DNA from: JAAYBF01 sp963715445
GTDB taxonomy: Bacteria; Actinomycetota; Thermoleophilia; Solirubrobacterales; Thermoleophilaceae
Direction: 5' to 3'
Length of the DNA: 64,000 bases
Assembly: GCA_963715445.1 (NCBI GenBank)
Contig: OY970240.1
Location: forward strand, 1,860,001-1,924,000
Shown: one piece after another, positions 41,253 through 48,550 of the stretch
Layout: every line of letters starts with the position of its first letter
Position numbering within the stretch: position 1 is the first letter of the stretch
Position numbers and translations under genes: made by a program
Notes under the pieces: generated by a model
Told to the model about the DNA's origin: nothing
What the model saw: only the letters and a program-made list of their open reading frames with translations
Database searches by the model: none

Positions 41253-42013
41253 TGTCCGATGAATAGCCGGTCGGCGAGGTTGCGGGGGAGGCCGGCATCC
41301 GTGATGGCCCGTGCCGCCTCCTCGATCGGGTACTCGACCCTGCGCCAGCTCGCCGTCCAAGGGCCGGTGTCGATCAGCATCCAGGCTGCCCGCGGGTCGC
41401 CGTCGCGCGGCTGACCGACGCTGCCGGGGTTGACGAGCCAGCTGCCGGTCGAGAGGTCGTGGACCGTTCCCGCCGGAGCCTGCTCGCCGATCAACTCGTC
41501 GTTGTCGAGCGTGAAGCGCAGAGCGATATGGGTGTGCCCGATCGCGCTGACGCGCTCGAGCATGTCCTCCATGCACTCCTCGGCCTGCGCAGCCGAGAGG
41601 ATGTACTCCCAGACCGGGTCCCGGGGGCTGCCGTGGTAGAGGCCGATCGCCTCTCCCGAGCGCATCGGCTCGAGGCCGGCGAGGAACTCGAGGGTCTCGG
41701 CGCCGGCGTTCGCGCGGGTCCACCGGGCGGCCGCGGCGGCGGAGGGCGAGAAGCCGGAGATGTCGATCCGCTCGGCCACTCCCATGTCGTGGTTCCCCGC
41801 GAGGCAGACGTCGCACCTCTCGATCGCCAGGGCGGCGCATTCGTCGGGATGGGCGCCGTAGCCGACGAGATCGCCGAGGAACCAGACGGCGTCCACCTCC
41901 TGGGCTGCGATGTCGTCGAGCACCGCCTGGAACGCGTGCAGGTTGCCGTGGACATCGGAGAGGATCGCGATCCTCTTTGGTGCGCCGTTACTGTCGGGGA
42001 GGTGGTGGCTCAT
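41249..42013 (-). CDS. metallophosphoesterase (MPE/YfcE-like)
   Basis: The 254-residue enzyme has calcineurin-type metal motifs: ILSDVHGNLHAF near residue 18, FLGDLVGYG near 46, AGNHDMG near 70 and IGHTHIALRF near 165, then VNPGSVGQPRDGDPRA. Small MPE proteins of this type act as phosphodiesterases on nucleotides or nucleic acids. It heads the phosphoesterase-lipoprotein-kinase operon. Its ATG at 42013 overlaps by 12 bases the start of the divergent M48 gene at 42002. Confidence 0.9.
   Translation of the reverse strand: MSHHLPDSNGAPKRIAILSDVHGNLHAFQAVLDDIAAQEVDAVWFLGDLVGYGAHPDECAALAIERCDVCLAGNHDMGVAERIDISGFSPSAAAAARWTRANAGAETLEFLAGLEPMRSGEAIGLYHGSPRDPVWEYILSAAQAEECMEDMLERVSAIGHTHIALRFTLDNDELIGEQAPAGTVHDLSTGSWLVNPGSVGQPRDGDPRAAWMLIDTGPWTASWRRVEYPIEEAARAITDAGLPRNLADRLFIGQ
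41989..41994 (+). promoter_or_regulatory. -10 element of the M48 protease gene
   Basis: TACTGT ends seven bases before the GTG at 42002 and lies inside the divergent phosphoesterase coding sequence. Confidence 0.45.
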
Positions 42014-43282
42014 CGCTCTCGACTGCTCGTGGCGATCCTGCTGGCGGTGGTCGCCGTGATCGCAGCGACGGCCGTTCTCCGCCCGGGGGGCGACATGATC
42101 GAGCCGACCGCCGTGGAGCCGACAGCGTACTTCAGCGCCGCCCAGCTGGAGCGGGCGGCGGATTTCCGCGGAGTGCAGCGACTCTTGGGGCTGGCGGGGC
42201 TCCTGGTGACGGCGGCCGTGCTCGCCCTGATCGCGCTGCGGCCACCGCTCGTGGTGCGGCGCGCCCTCGACCGGGCGGCCAAGCGGCCGCTCCTCGGCGG
42301 AGCCGCGGTGGGGGCGGGTCTGGCGATCGCCGTCACCGTGGCTGGGCTCCCGCTCGCGGCGTGGCGGCACGAGCGAGCGGTCGACGTCGGCCTGTCGACC
42401 CAGTCGATCGGCCCCTGGCTCGGCGACGTGGCGCTCGGAGCGGGCATCGGAGCTGTCTACGCGGCCATCGGCGGCATCGCGGCGGTTGCGCTTCTGCGCC
42501 GCTTCCCGCGCCGCTGGTGGATCCCGGGCTCCGGGCTGGTCGTGGGCGCGGCGGTGGTACTGCTCTACCTGCAGCCGGTCGTGATCGACCCCCTCTTCAA
42601 CGAGTTCGAGCCGCTTCCGCGCGGGGAGCTGCGCGCCGACGTCCTGGAGCTCGCAGAGCGTGCAGGCGTGGACGTGGGGGAGGTCTACCGGGTGGATGCG
42701 AGCCGTCGCACGACGGGGGTCAACGCCTACGTGGGCGGCCTCGGGCACACCAAGCGGGTTGTGCTCTACGACAACCTGATCGAGGACCTTCCGCCGCGCC
42801 AGGTGCGCTCCGTCGTCGCCCACGAGCTCGGGCACGTCGCCCACCGCGACCTCTGGCGCGGCCTGCTCTGGATCGCGATCGTCGCCGCTCCCGCGATGCT
42901 GCTCGTTCAGCGGCTCGCGGAGCGATTCGCAGGCCCGCCGGCGAACGGCGCGGCGCCGCGCGGCCCTGCGTTCCTCCCGTCGAATCGCGCGGCCCCACGC
43001 GGCCCTGCGTTCCTGCCGGCGGTCGCCTTGGCCTTCGCGCTCGTCGGATTCTCCGTCGGGTGCGCGAGCAACGTCCTCTCACGCGAGGTGGAGCGGAGCG
43101 CGGACTCGTATGCGCTCGAGCTCACGGACGATCCGCAGGCGTTCACCCAGCTGGCGCGCGGCCTGGCGATCCGCAACATCTCCGAGCCCGATCCGCCGGC
43201 TCTCTTCCACACGCTCTTCGGCACGCATCCCACGACGATCCAGCGGATCGGCCACGGCGTCGCCTACGAGCGCGAGCGCTGA
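42002..43282 (+). CDS. M48 family zinc membrane metalloprotease (Ste24/HtpX-like)
   Basis: The 426-residue membrane protein has four or more hydrophobic segments, then the M48 zinc box SVVAHELGHVAHRD and the third ligand in LSREVERSADSYAL, with LFHTLFGTHPTTIQRI at the end. It resembles CAAX prenyl protease 1/HtpX and probably degrades or trims membrane proteins. Two GTG codons at 42002 and 42005 can start it; the first fits the -10. A duplicated segment (GAAPRGPAFLP twice) sits between the zinc helix and the last domain. Confidence 0.88.
   Translation: MVAHRSRLLVAILLAVVAVIAATAVLRPGGDMIEPTAVEPTAYFSAAQLERAADFRGVQRLLGLAGLLVTAAVLALIALRPPLVVRRALDRAAKRPLLGGAAVGAGLAIAVTVAGLPLAAWRHERAVDVGLSTQSIGPWLGDVALGAGIGAVYAAIGGIAAVALLRRFPRRWWIPGSGLVVGAAVVLLYLQPVVIDPLFNEFEPLPRGELRADVLELAERAGVDVGEVYRVDASRRTTGVNAYVGGLGHTKRVVLYDNLIEDLPPRQVRSVVAHELGHVAHRDLWRGLLWIAIVAAPAMLLVQRLAERFAGPPANGAAPRGPAFLPSNRAAPRGPAFLPAVALAFALVGFSVGCASNVLSREVERSADSYALELTDDPQAFTQLARGLAIRNISEPDPPALFHTLFGTHPTTIQRIGHGVAYERER
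42950..43020 (+). repeat. in-frame duplication within the M48 protease gene
   Basis: About 33 bases encoding AAPRGPAFLP occur twice in tandem with a short spacer (centres near 42968 and 43004). The insert lies in a loop between the zinc site and the following membrane segment, so it is likely tolerated. Confidence 0.7.
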
Positions 43283-43334
43283 GGCCGAGAGGGCTGCGAG
43301 CCGAGCGGCCGGCTCGCGGGATGGGCCCGCCGCG

Positions 43335-43625
43335 TCAGCGGTCGTTGGTCTCGGGCAGGTTCTTGATGCCCTCGCGGGTCTGCCACTTCGAGAAGTTGTC
43401 CTGCATCGCGTCGATCAGCTCGCGCATGAACTGCGGCGAGAGGTTGATCCGGGAGACGACGACCCCCGGGACCGACTCTTCCTCGACCTCGTGATCCACC
43501 CGGGCGAACGTGATCGTGAACTCGTAGTCCGAGTGGCTGACGTTCGCGAAGTTGGAGTAGTGGCCGGCCATCACCTTCGGGTCGGCCTGGATGTCGAAGT
43601 GGCGTTCTCCGTCTTGCTCTGGCAT
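43335..43625 (-). CDS. DUF3467 protein
   Basis: The 96-residue protein is DUF3467: FDIQADPKVMAGHYSNFANV, SHSDYEFTITFARVDHEVE and VVSRINLSPQFMRELIDAMQ are its recurring blocks. The family is widespread in Actinobacteria and Bacteroidetes with no known role. The ATG at 43625 has GATACT six bases upstream, back to back with TAGTAT for rlmH on the other strand. Confidence 0.88.
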   Translation of the reverse strand: MPEQDGERHFDIQADPKVMAGHYSNFANVSHSDYEFTITFARVDHEVEEESVPGVVVSRINLSPQFMRELIDAMQDNFSKWQTREGIKNLPETNDR

Positions 43626-43630
43626 GGCCC

Positions 43631-43636
43631 TAGTAT
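43631..43636 (+). promoter_or_regulatory. rlmH: -10 element of rlmH
   Basis: TAGTAT lies 21 bases before the rlmH ATG; its complement is part of the divergent GATACT of the DUF3467 gene, so the two promoters share bases. Confidence 0.4.
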
Positions 43637-43657
43637 CGCACTGGTCGTGGTGGCTCG

Positions 43658-44065
43658 ATGAGAATTCTGGTGCTGGCGGTGGGCCGGCTGCGGCCGCCGT
43701 ACGTGGACGACGTGCAGCACTACAAGAAGCTGCTCGCCGGGCATGCACGCCTGGAGCTCATCGAGGTGCGCGCCGACGAGGACGTATCGCGGCGCATTCC
43801 CGACCGCTCCTACAAGGTGCTGCTCGCCGCAGACGGCCGCCAGTACGACTCGGAGGGCTTCAGCCGCTTCCTCGAGGATCGGCGCCAATCGGGCCTGAAC
43901 CTCTGCTTCATCATCGGCGGCCCGCGCGGCCTCGACATCGAGGGCTGTGACATGCGCCTGTCGCTCGGCTCGATGACGCTGCCGCACCAGCTTGCGCGCG
44001 TCGTCGTGCTGGAGCAGCTCTACCGCGCGCACAAGATCCTCGCGGGCGAGCCGTACCACTACTGA
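43658..44065 (+). CDS. rlmH: 23S rRNA pseudouridine-1915 N3-methyltransferase RlmH
   Basis: The 135-residue SPOUT methyltransferase matches RlmH: VGRLRPPYVDDVQHYKKLL, LLAADGRQYDSEGFS, the knot with CFIIGGPRGLDIEGCDM and the final LPHQLARVVVLEQLYRAHKI then GEPYHY. It methylates pseudouridine 1915 in helix 69 of 23S rRNA after 70S assembly. Size and C-terminus are exactly those of the family. Confidence 0.95.
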   Translation: MRILVLAVGRLRPPYVDDVQHYKKLLAGHARLELIEVRADEDVSRRIPDRSYKVLLAADGRQYDSEGFSRFLEDRRQSGLNLCFIIGGPRGLDIEGCDMRLSLGSMTLPHQLARVVVLEQLYRAHKILAGEPYHY

Positions 44066-44108
44066 GGGCAGCCGGCCGGGCCTTGCGCTGCCGGGCGGCC
44101 CGAGGGCG

Positions 44109-44114
44109 TAGGCT
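44109..44114 (+). promoter_or_regulatory. argS: -10 element of argS
   Basis: TAGGCT ends nine bases before the ATG at 44124. Confidence 0.5.
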
Positions 44115-44123
44115 GCCACGCCG

Positions 44124-45749
44124 ATGACCGACCCAGTCAGCGAGCTCAACGGCGCGGTCCTCGCCGCCGCCTCTTCGCTGGGCGGCGAGCCCGCCAAGGC
44201 GCCGACCCTCGAGCAGCCGCCCAAGGCGGATCTCGGCGACTACTCGACGAACGCGGCGATGCTCCTGACGGGCGTCCTGAAGCAGCCGCCGCGCGAGATC
44301 GCCGAGCGCCTTGGCGCCGCTCTCGCCGAGCAGCTCGGCTCTGCGCTCGAGCGTGTGGAGGTGGCCGGGCCGGGCTTCCTCAACCTCTTCATGTCGGACG
44401 AGTGGTACCGGGCCGCCGCCGCCGCCGCGCTCGCCGCGGGCGAGGACTACGGCCGTGCGGTCCCCGCGGTCGCCGAGCGGGTGAACGTCGAGTTCGTCAG
44501 CGCCAACCCGACCGGGCCGATCACGGTCGCGGCCGGCAGGCACGCTGCGTACGGCGACGCCCTCTGCCGCGTGCTGGAGCTCGCTGGCAGCGAGGTGGAG
44601 CGCGAGTACTACGTCAACGACCACGGCGGTCAGGTGCAGCGGTTCGCCGCTTCGATCCGCGCCCGCGCGCAGGGCCAGGAGCCGCCGGAGGATGGCTATC
44701 AGGGCGCCTACGTCTCGGAGGTGGCAGCCCGGATCGGCGACGTGTCTCCGCTCAGCGACGACGAACTCGCGCAGCGCGGCGTCGAGATCATGCTCGAGTC
44801 GGTCAAGGCGACCCTCGAGCGGTTCCGGGTTCACATGGACCGCTTCTCGAGCGAGCGCTCGTTGCACGAGAGCGGGGCGGTGGACGCGGCGATCGCGCGC
44901 CTCGGCGAGCGCGGCCACGTCTACGAGCACGACGGTGCCGTGTGGCTGCGCACCACCGACCTCGGCGACGACAAGGACCGCGTGCTGCGCCGCTCGAACG
45001 GCGAGCTGACCTACTTCGCCGCCGACATCGCCTACCACGAGGACAAGCGCGAGCGCGGCTACGACCACGCGATCGGGGTGCTCGGCGCGGACCATCACGG
45101 CTACACGGCGCGGATGCGCGCGGCCTCGAAGGCGCTCGGCGGCGATCCGGAGCGCTTCGAGCTCGTGATCATGCAGCTCGTCAACCTGCTCGAGGGCGGA
45201 CGGCGCGCGCAGATGTCCAAGCGCGAGGGACAGTTCGTGACGCTCGACGACCTGATCGAGGACATCGGCGTAGATGCCACGCGCTGGTTCCTGCTCCAGC
45301 GCAGCCACGACACGACTCTCGACCTCGACCTCGACCTGGCGCGCAAGCGCAGCCAGGACAACCCCGTCTACTACGCGCAGTACGCGCACGCCCGCATCGC
45401 GAGCATCCTCCGCAAGGGAGGGGAGGGGCGCGTGGACGCGGCGCTGGCGGCCGATCTGGCCGGCAGCGCCGAGGAGCTCCATCCGAGCGCGCGGGCGCTG
45501 GTCAAGAAGCTGCTCGACCTGCCAGGCGAGGTGCGGTTCGCGGCCGAGCGGAGGTCCCCTCACCGCATGACCACCTACGTCACCGAGACCGCCCAGGCTT
45601 TCTCGGCCTTCTACCGCGACTGCAAGGTGATCGGCGCCGCCGAGGAGGGTGGCGACGAGGATCTGAGGGTCGCGATGTGCGAGCTGACCAGGCGCGTGAT
45701 CGCGCGCTCGCTGGACCTGCTCGGCATCGAAGCGCCCGCCGAGATGTAG
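44124..45749 (+). CDS. argS: arginyl-tRNA synthetase
   Basis: The 541-residue enzyme shows class I ArgRS architecture: N-terminal Add1-like domain with LGDYSTNAAMLL, the catalytic core EFVSANPTGP, GVLGADHHGYTARM, the KMSKS-equivalent AQMSKREGQF and the anticodon domain with YAHARIASIL and a final RDCKV-type segment. It charges tRNA-Arg. The HIGH motif is altered: where most have PLHIGHGRG, this one reads PITVAAGRHAAYGD (residues 132-145). One of only two argS-like genes expected in a genome, so it is probably functional with a variant motif. Confidence 0.93.
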   Translation: MTDPVSELNGAVLAAASSLGGEPAKAPTLEQPPKADLGDYSTNAAMLLTGVLKQPPREIAERLGAALAEQLGSALERVEVAGPGFLNLFMSDEWYRAAAAAALAAGEDYGRAVPAVAERVNVEFVSANPTGPITVAAGRHAAYGDALCRVLELAGSEVEREYYVNDHGGQVQRFAASIRARAQGQEPPEDGYQGAYVSEVAARIGDVSPLSDDELAQRGVEIMLESVKATLERFRVHMDRFSSERSLHESGAVDAAIARLGERGHVYEHDGAVWLRTTDLGDDKDRVLRRSNGELTYFAADIAYHEDKRERGYDHAIGVLGADHHGYTARMRAASKALGGDPERFELVIMQLVNLLEGGRRAQMSKREGQFVTLDDLIEDIGVDATRWFLLQRSHDTTLDLDLDLARKRSQDNPVYYAQYAHARIASILRKGGEGRVDAALAADLAGSAEELHPSARALVKKLLDLPGEVRFAAERRSPHRMTTYVTETAQAFSAFYRDCKVIGAAEEGGDEDLRVAMCELTRRVIARSLDLLGIEAPAEM

Positions 45750-45764
45750 CTGGGCGCCGCCGGC

Positions 45765-46514
45765 TCAGAGGTCGCCGAAGAAGTTGACGCCGAGGGCGCT
45801 CATCGCCCGCTGGGCCTCGGAGTTCAAGGTGGAGAGCTCGTTGGTGAAGAGCATCACGCCCATCGCGATCAGGATCATCCCGGAGGCTGCGGTGATCAAC
45901 CTGAAGTGGTCGCGGAAGAAGCGGAAGAAGCCGGACACGCGCGAGAAGGCGAGCGCGCTCAGCATGAAGGGCACGGCCAGCCCGAGTGCGTAGAAGGCGA
46001 GCAGCACGCCGCCCTGGGACACGGTCTGCTCGTTCGAGGCGGCGGTCAGGACCGCTCCCAGCGTGGGCCCCATGCAGGGCAGCCAGGCGATCGCGAACGC
46101 CAGCCCGGCGATGATCGGCCCGCCGGTGCTCGCCCGGGACATCAGCACCTCGGGCCGCCACTCGCGGTTGAAGCGGTCCACGAACAGGGTCGCCACGAAG
46201 AACACGCCCAGCAGCGCGATCAGGACCCCGGAGATCTTCCGCAGCAGGATGCGGTTCTCCGCCAGCGCGCTGCCGAGGCCGGTGGCCGTCATGCCGAGCG
46301 CCACGAACATCACCGAGAAGGAGAGGCAGAAGAGCAGCGCCGGGCCGAGCACGTGGAGCCTCGACTTGCCCGCCTGGATGTCCGCGAACGACACGCCGGA
46401 GACGGCCGACAGGTAGCCGGGCACGAGCGGGAGCACGCAGGGCGAGATGAAGGAGATGAAGCCGACGGCGAAGGCCGCCACGACGGTGGTGTCGACGGTA
46501 TCTGCGGGCGTCAC
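45765..46514 (-). CDS. ccdA: CcdA-type cytochrome c biogenesis membrane protein
   Basis: The 249-residue integral membrane protein has six hydrophobic segments and the DsbD/CcdA motifs FISFISPCVLPLVPGYLSAV near 18-37 and FAIAWLPCMGPTLGAVL near 145-161, with the paired Cys that shuttle electrons from thioredoxin across the membrane. It supplies reductant to the TlpA-like thioredoxin and CcmH next to it. ATG overlaps the ccmH-like stop by four bases. Confidence 0.92.
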   Translation of the reverse strand: MTPADTVDTTVVAAFAVGFISFISPCVLPLVPGYLSAVSGVSFADIQAGKSRLHVLGPALLFCLSFSVMFVALGMTATGLGSALAENRILLRKISGVLIALLGVFFVATLFVDRFNREWRPEVLMSRASTGGPIIAGLAFAIAWLPCMGPTLGAVLTAASNEQTVSQGGVLLAFYALGLAVPFMLSALAFSRVSGFFRFFRDHFRLITAASGMILIAMGVMLFTNELSTLNSEAQRAMSALGVNFFGDL

Positions 46515-46984
46515 AGGTCGTAGCGCTCCAGGTCGGCGTCGAGTCGCCTGCTCTCGGCATCGGACGGGGGCGCTCCGTCGCCGGTGCCGGCCTCCCTACG
46601 GGCGCGCGCGCCGCGCCGCCAGCGCGGGAGCGCGAACGCGAGCCCTGTCGCCGCCAGCAGGAAGAGGACAGCCGGCACTACGTAAGCGCTGAGGCTGAAC
46701 CCCTTCGCCTCGGGAAGCGCGAGCACCCCCTCGCCGTACTGCGCTACGAGCACCTGCTTGATCTGGTCCTTGGACTGGCAGCGGTCGATCAGCCGCTGGA
46801 TCAGCGCCCGCTCGCGGTTAGCCTGCGGGGCCTCCGTGGCCAGCCCGAGAGTGGTGCCGCACACCGGGCACATGACCTCCTGCTCGATCTCACCGAGCGT
46901 CGTCTTCGGGCATTCGGCGGCGCTGGCGGCCGCCGGGACGACGAAGGCCAGTGCGACGAGCGCCGCGGCGAGCGTCCGCCTCAT
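46511..46984 (-). CDS. ccmH: CcmH/CycL-type apocytochrome thiol reductase
   Basis: The 157-residue protein has a signal peptide (LAAALVALAFVVPAAASAA) and the CcmH domain with the redox motif VMCPVCGTTLG, then ERALIQRLIDRCQSKDQI and YGEGVLALP, a membrane segment and a basic tail. In CcmH this Cys pair reduces the apocytochrome CXXCH. The more usual LRCxxC is here MCPVC. The start at 46984 overlaps the upstream TlpA-like stop. Confidence 0.88.
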   Translation of the reverse strand: MRRTLAAALVALAFVVPAAASAAECPKTTLGEIEQEVMCPVCGTTLGLATEAPQANRERALIQRLIDRCQSKDQIKQVLVAQYGEGVLALPEAKGFSLSAYVVPAVLFLLAATGLAFALPRWRRGARARREAGTGDGAPPSDAESRRLDADLERYDL

Positions 46985-47535
46985 GAGCCTCGCACGAGCG
47001 GCATGACCCGCTCGCGCATGAAGCTGTCGGTGACGACCCCGCGCTTGGCCGCCGCGATCCTTCCCTGACGGTCGATCACGAACGTCTCCGGGTAGCCGAT
47101 CGCGCCGAGCGTCTCCAACGAGGACCCCTCGCTGTCTCGCAGCATCGGGTAGGTCAGCCCGTACTCCCTCACGAAGGCCCTTCCGTCGCTCTCGGCGTCG
47201 AACACGTCGATGCCCAGCACGGTTCCCTTCCCGTCCCTGCTGAGCCGCTTGTGCCAGCGCTCCAGCATCGGAGACTCCTCCTTGCACGGCTCGCACCAGG
47301 AGGTCCAGATGTTCACCACCACGACCTTCCCGCGATGGTCGGCAACCGCCTCCTTGCCGCCGCCCGACAGGCGGTCGAATCGCAGCGCGGGCGCCTTCAG
47401 GCGCTCGCCGCGCGCCAGCGCATCGTCGATCGCCCGATCCGGCTCGTTCGACTTCACGCCGTACGCGAGCAGGGCGATCAGGCCGGCCACGCAGACCAAG
47501 GCGGCGATGGCGAATGCTGAGGGGCGGCTCTTCAT
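46981..47535 (-). CDS. TlpA/ResA/CcmG-like thioredoxin-fold lipoprotein-type protein
   Basis: The 184-residue protein has an N-terminal membrane anchor (AFAIAALVCVAGLIALLAYGV) and a thioredoxin fold with VVVNIWTSWCEPCKEESPML (WCEPC redox site) and the cis-Pro segment IGYPETFVID. It probably carries electrons from CcdA to CcmH and apocytochrome outside the membrane. First gene of the minus-strand thioredoxin-CcmH-CcdA operon; the ATG at 47535 fits the signal anchor. Confidence 0.9.
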   Translation of the reverse strand: MKSRPSAFAIAALVCVAGLIALLAYGVKSNEPDRAIDDALARGERLKAPALRFDRLSGGGKEAVADHRGKVVVVNIWTSWCEPCKEESPMLERWHKRLSRDGKGTVLGIDVFDAESDGRAFVREYGLTYPMLRDSEGSSLETLGAIGYPETFVIDRQGRIAAAKRGVVTDSFMRERVMPLVRGS

Positions 47536-47610
47536 CGGCTTCCCAGAGGGTAAAGAGAGAACGCCCAACGCCCGCCGCTCGAACCCCGCCGCGCTTCCCG
47601 CGCAGAAGGC

Positions 47611-47616
47611 TAGAAT
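47611..47616 (+). promoter_or_regulatory. -10 element of the tRNA-Gly gene
   Basis: TAGAAT ends ten bases before the mature 5' end of the tRNA. Confidence 0.45.
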
Positions 47617-47626
47617 CGGCGCCCAC

Positions 47627-47699
47627 GCGGACGTAGCTCAGTTGGTAGAGCGCAAGCTTCCCAAGCTTGAGGTCGCGGGTTCGACCCCCGTCGTCCGCT
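47627..47699 (+). tRNA. tRNA-Gly (anticodon CCC)
   Basis: A 73-base cloverleaf folds fully: acceptor GCGGACG pairs with CGTCCGC. The D stem is GCTC/GAGC, the anticodon stem CAAGC/GCTTG holds loop TTCCCAA (anticodon CCC at 47660-47662), and the T arm GCGGG/CCCGT encloses TTCGACC. The discriminator is T and no CCA is encoded. It reads GGG codons. Confidence 0.97.
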
Positions 47700-47755
47700 T
47701 TCGCCGCCAATAGGCGTCGCCTCGCGGCGTCTCTTTCTGCTGCGATGCTGGGCGG

Positions 47756-48480
47756 GTGGATCTGGAGATCACCCAGAGGTTCCTGGGGGAGCCGGGGCAG
47801 CGCGCGGGGTTCATGGTGCTGGTCGGCCTGCTCGGAGGGTCCTGTTCATCCGCACGAGCGCCCGGCTGATCCGCATGCAGGTCAGCTGGTGGCCGGGAAA
47901 CGTGGAGACCTCCAGCGGCCTCCACATCCATCACCTGGTGTGGGGCATCGTCACGATCATGGCGACCGGGTTCCTCACCTTCTCCTTCCAGCCGGAGAGC
48001 CCGTGGGTCGAGATCCTGGCCGTCCTGTTCGGCATCGGCTGCGGCCTGACGCTCGACGAGTTCGCGCTCTGGCTGCACCTGGAGGACGTCTACTGGGCCG
48101 ATGAGGGGCGTGCATCCGTCGACGCGGTGATCGTGGCCGTGATCATCGCGGGGATGCTCGTGGCGGGATTCGCCCCGTTCGACACCGACGACGGCGGGTC
48201 GATCGCCGCCATAGCCGGCGTGGTGGCTCTGAACCTGGCCTTCGTGGCCCTCGTGATCCGCAAGGGCAAGCTGCTGTCGGCCGTCCTCGGGGCCTTCATA
48301 CCGGTGGTCGGCTGGGTGGCGGCCGTGCGCCTGGCGAGACCCGGCTCGCCTTGGGCCGTCCGTAGGTACCCTGAGAACAGCGACAAGCTCAAGACGGCGA
48401 CGGCTCGAGACAGGCGCGTCACGGCCTTCCAGGACCGGCTCTTCAACCTCATCGGTGGAAAGCCCACGGACGGGCCCTGA
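47756..48480 (+). pseudogene. integral membrane protein gene with a frameshift
   Basis: The first frame (GTG at 47756) runs VDLEITQRFLGEPGQRAGF then MVLVGLLGG, and breaks. From about 47845 the next frame continues smoothly with LFIRTSARLIRMQVSWWPGN and ...GLHIHHLVWGIVTIMATGF, giving five or six membrane segments to the stop at 48480. A missing base near 47840-47850 (GGGTCCTG) explains the break; restoring one base makes a single membrane protein of about 241 residues. The family is a conserved actinobacterial membrane protein of unknown role. Either a genuine decay event or a sequencing error. Confidence 0.65.
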
Positions 48481-48550
48481 CGCGAACGGCCAGCGGGCGC
48501 CGGGGTCGTCGCAGGTTCCGCGGTTCGCTATCGAAAGGTCGGAGCAAGGC

